Below are positions 15,552 through 16,189 of a stretch of 16,189 bases of DNA, in pieces; positions within the stretch are counted from its first letter, which is position 1; each line of letters begins with the position of its first letter. The DNA lies in the NCBI GenBank assembly GCA_002715545.1, contig PAZI01000062.1, positions 1-16,189 of the forward strand. Direction: 5' to 3'. This stretch comes from Methanobacteriota archaeon. GTDB taxonomy: Archaea; Thermoplasmatota; Poseidoniia; Poseidoniales; SP79. The notes below the pieces were generated by a model. It had not been told where the DNA came from. It searched no databases and saw only the letters and a program-made list of their open reading frames with translations. A program made the position numbers and the translations under genes.

Positions 15552-16037
15552 ATGCACACGTTCAGGTTGTTGTTTGTTTGTATGGGAAACATCTGCCGCT
15601 CACCCGCCGCCGAAGCGGTAATGCGCAACCTTGTCGAGTCTAAGGGCTTCTCGAAAAAGCAGATAGAGTGCGACTCGGCTGGTACTATCTCGTTCCACAC
15701 CGGCAACCCTCCCGACACCCGCATGCACGAGGCGGCAAGCCGGCGTGGCATTCGTACTTGCGGCCAAGCGCGACAGATTCATGCCGATGACTTCCACTCG
15801 TTCGACATGATTTTGACGATGGACAACGAAAACCTAATAAATGTTAGAAACATGGCACCGTCAGAGAATCATCTCGCGGAAGTGCGACCGTTTTGCGATT
15901 TTGTCACCGGAAATACCGCGACCGAAGTTCCCGATCCATACTATGGGGGACCTGAGGGATTTGAAATCGTGCTCGATCTTCTAGAGGACGGTTGCGTCAA
16001 CCTTCTTAAATACATTCGTAACCTAGCTGATATTTGA
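15552..16037 (+). CDS. low-molecular-weight protein tyrosine phosphatase
   Basis: This 161-residue cytoplasmic protein is of normal family length. The P-loop CMGNICRSP gives the CX5R signature with nucleophile Cys10 and Arg16, and the general acid is Asp128 in DPYYGG. I start at ATG 15552, which begins exactly where the family begins; the in-frame TTG at 15516 would add 12 unconserved residues. The next gene starts 6 nt after its stop and looks like a fructosamine kinase. The two families are often neighbours in bacteria, where the phosphatase has been proposed to act on protein-bound sugar phosphates (ribulosamine 5-phosphate-like) before the kinase. Tyrosine phosphatase activity on proteins remains the default alternative. 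A GGCGGATAG stretch lies about 10-18 nt before the start. Confidence 0.93.
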   Translation: MHTFRLLFVCMGNICRSPAAEAVMRNLVESKGFSKKQIECDSAGTISFHTGNPPDTRMHEAASRRGIRTCGQARQIHADDFHSFDMILTMDNENLINVRNMAPSENHLAEVRPFCDFVTGNTATEVPDPYYGGPEGFEIVLDLLEDGCVNLLKYIRNLADI

Positions 16038-16043
16038 AGCCTT

Positions 16044-16189
16044 ATGTGGGACGCTATAACCGAGCACATTAGCGAGAGTATTGCGACCCCATTCCGTTTT
16101 TCCAACGCGCAACCGATCGGAGGTGGGTGCATTAACGAAGCACACAAACTCAACGGAGACGGCATCTCGTTTTTCGCGAAGCTCAACCA
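16044..16189 (+). CDS. fructosamine/ribulosamine-3-kinase family protein, N-terminus only
   Basis: Only 48 codons are inside the window. The N-terminal helix followed by PIGGGCINEAHKL and then a lysine in FAKLN (Lys46) matches the P-loop and ATP-binding lysine of the fructosamine kinase family. These enzymes phosphorylate ketosamines on glycated proteins so that the adduct falls off. The P-loop cysteine (Cys29) corresponds to the conserved Cys reported as redox-sensitive in this family. ATG 16044 follows the phosphatase stop by 6 nt, which suggests one transcript. The catalytic loop and everything downstream lie outside the window, so family assignment rests on the N-terminus and the neighbour. 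Confidence 0.8.
   Translation, partial: MWDAITEHISESIATPFRFSNAQPIGGGCINEAHKLNGDGISFFAKLN

Overview
The window looks like chromosomal DNA from a free-living member of the Planctomycetota-Verrucomicrobiota group; I lean to Verrucomicrobiota. The basis is the gene content: a DUF1501 plus DUF1549/DUF1553 cytochrome pair, a TIGR02603-type heme-binding domain, a PQQ-like propeller opening with the WPQWRGP motif, a Tat-exported Gfo/Idh/MocA oxidoreductase and secreted type I sulfatases. Shine-Dalgarno sequences are weak or absent in front of most genes, and GTG/TTG starts are used. There are no rRNA, tRNA, CRISPR or insertion sequence signals.

Layout. (1) 1-3531, minus strand: a two-gene operon of a Tat-exported DUF1501 protein and a DUF1549/DUF1553 cytochrome that runs off the left edge. 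The two overlap by 4 nt (GTGA). (2) 3532-3956: an AT-rich divergent intergenic region. (3) 3957-7234, plus strand: two secreted formylglycine-type sulfatases of different subfamilies, overlapping by 4 nt (ATGA). (4) 12701-7262, minus strand: a compact operon of a secreted PPP-fold metallophosphatase, a ScpA kleisin (ATGA overlap) and a very long GSDH-propeller/triheme cytochrome. (5) 12810-14078, plus strand: a PQQ-like beta-propeller protein, divergent from the phosphatase. (6) 15462-14107, minus strand: a Gfo/Idh/MocA oxidoreductase. (7) 15552-16189, plus strand: a low-molecular-weight protein tyrosine phosphatase followed by the start of a fructosamine-kinase-like gene, a pairing associated with protein deglycation.

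How the genes fit together. Most of the window encodes exported proteins of the carbohydrate and sulfated-glycan economy typical of these phyla: sulfatases, propellers, periplasmic hemoproteins and an exported sugar oxidoreductase. Three points deserve a second look. ScpA, normally a soluble condensin subunit, carries a roughly 150-residue acidic/proline-rich extension ending in a hydrophobic helix at the extreme C-terminus, so it looks tail-anchored. The 916-codon cytochrome gene is one continuous frame broken by a single TGA, although TGA is clearly a stop elsewhere here. The DUF1553 protein is interrupted by a long charged coiled coil. The window is otherwise ordinary for its phylum; I see no defence island, mobile element or RNA-guided system.
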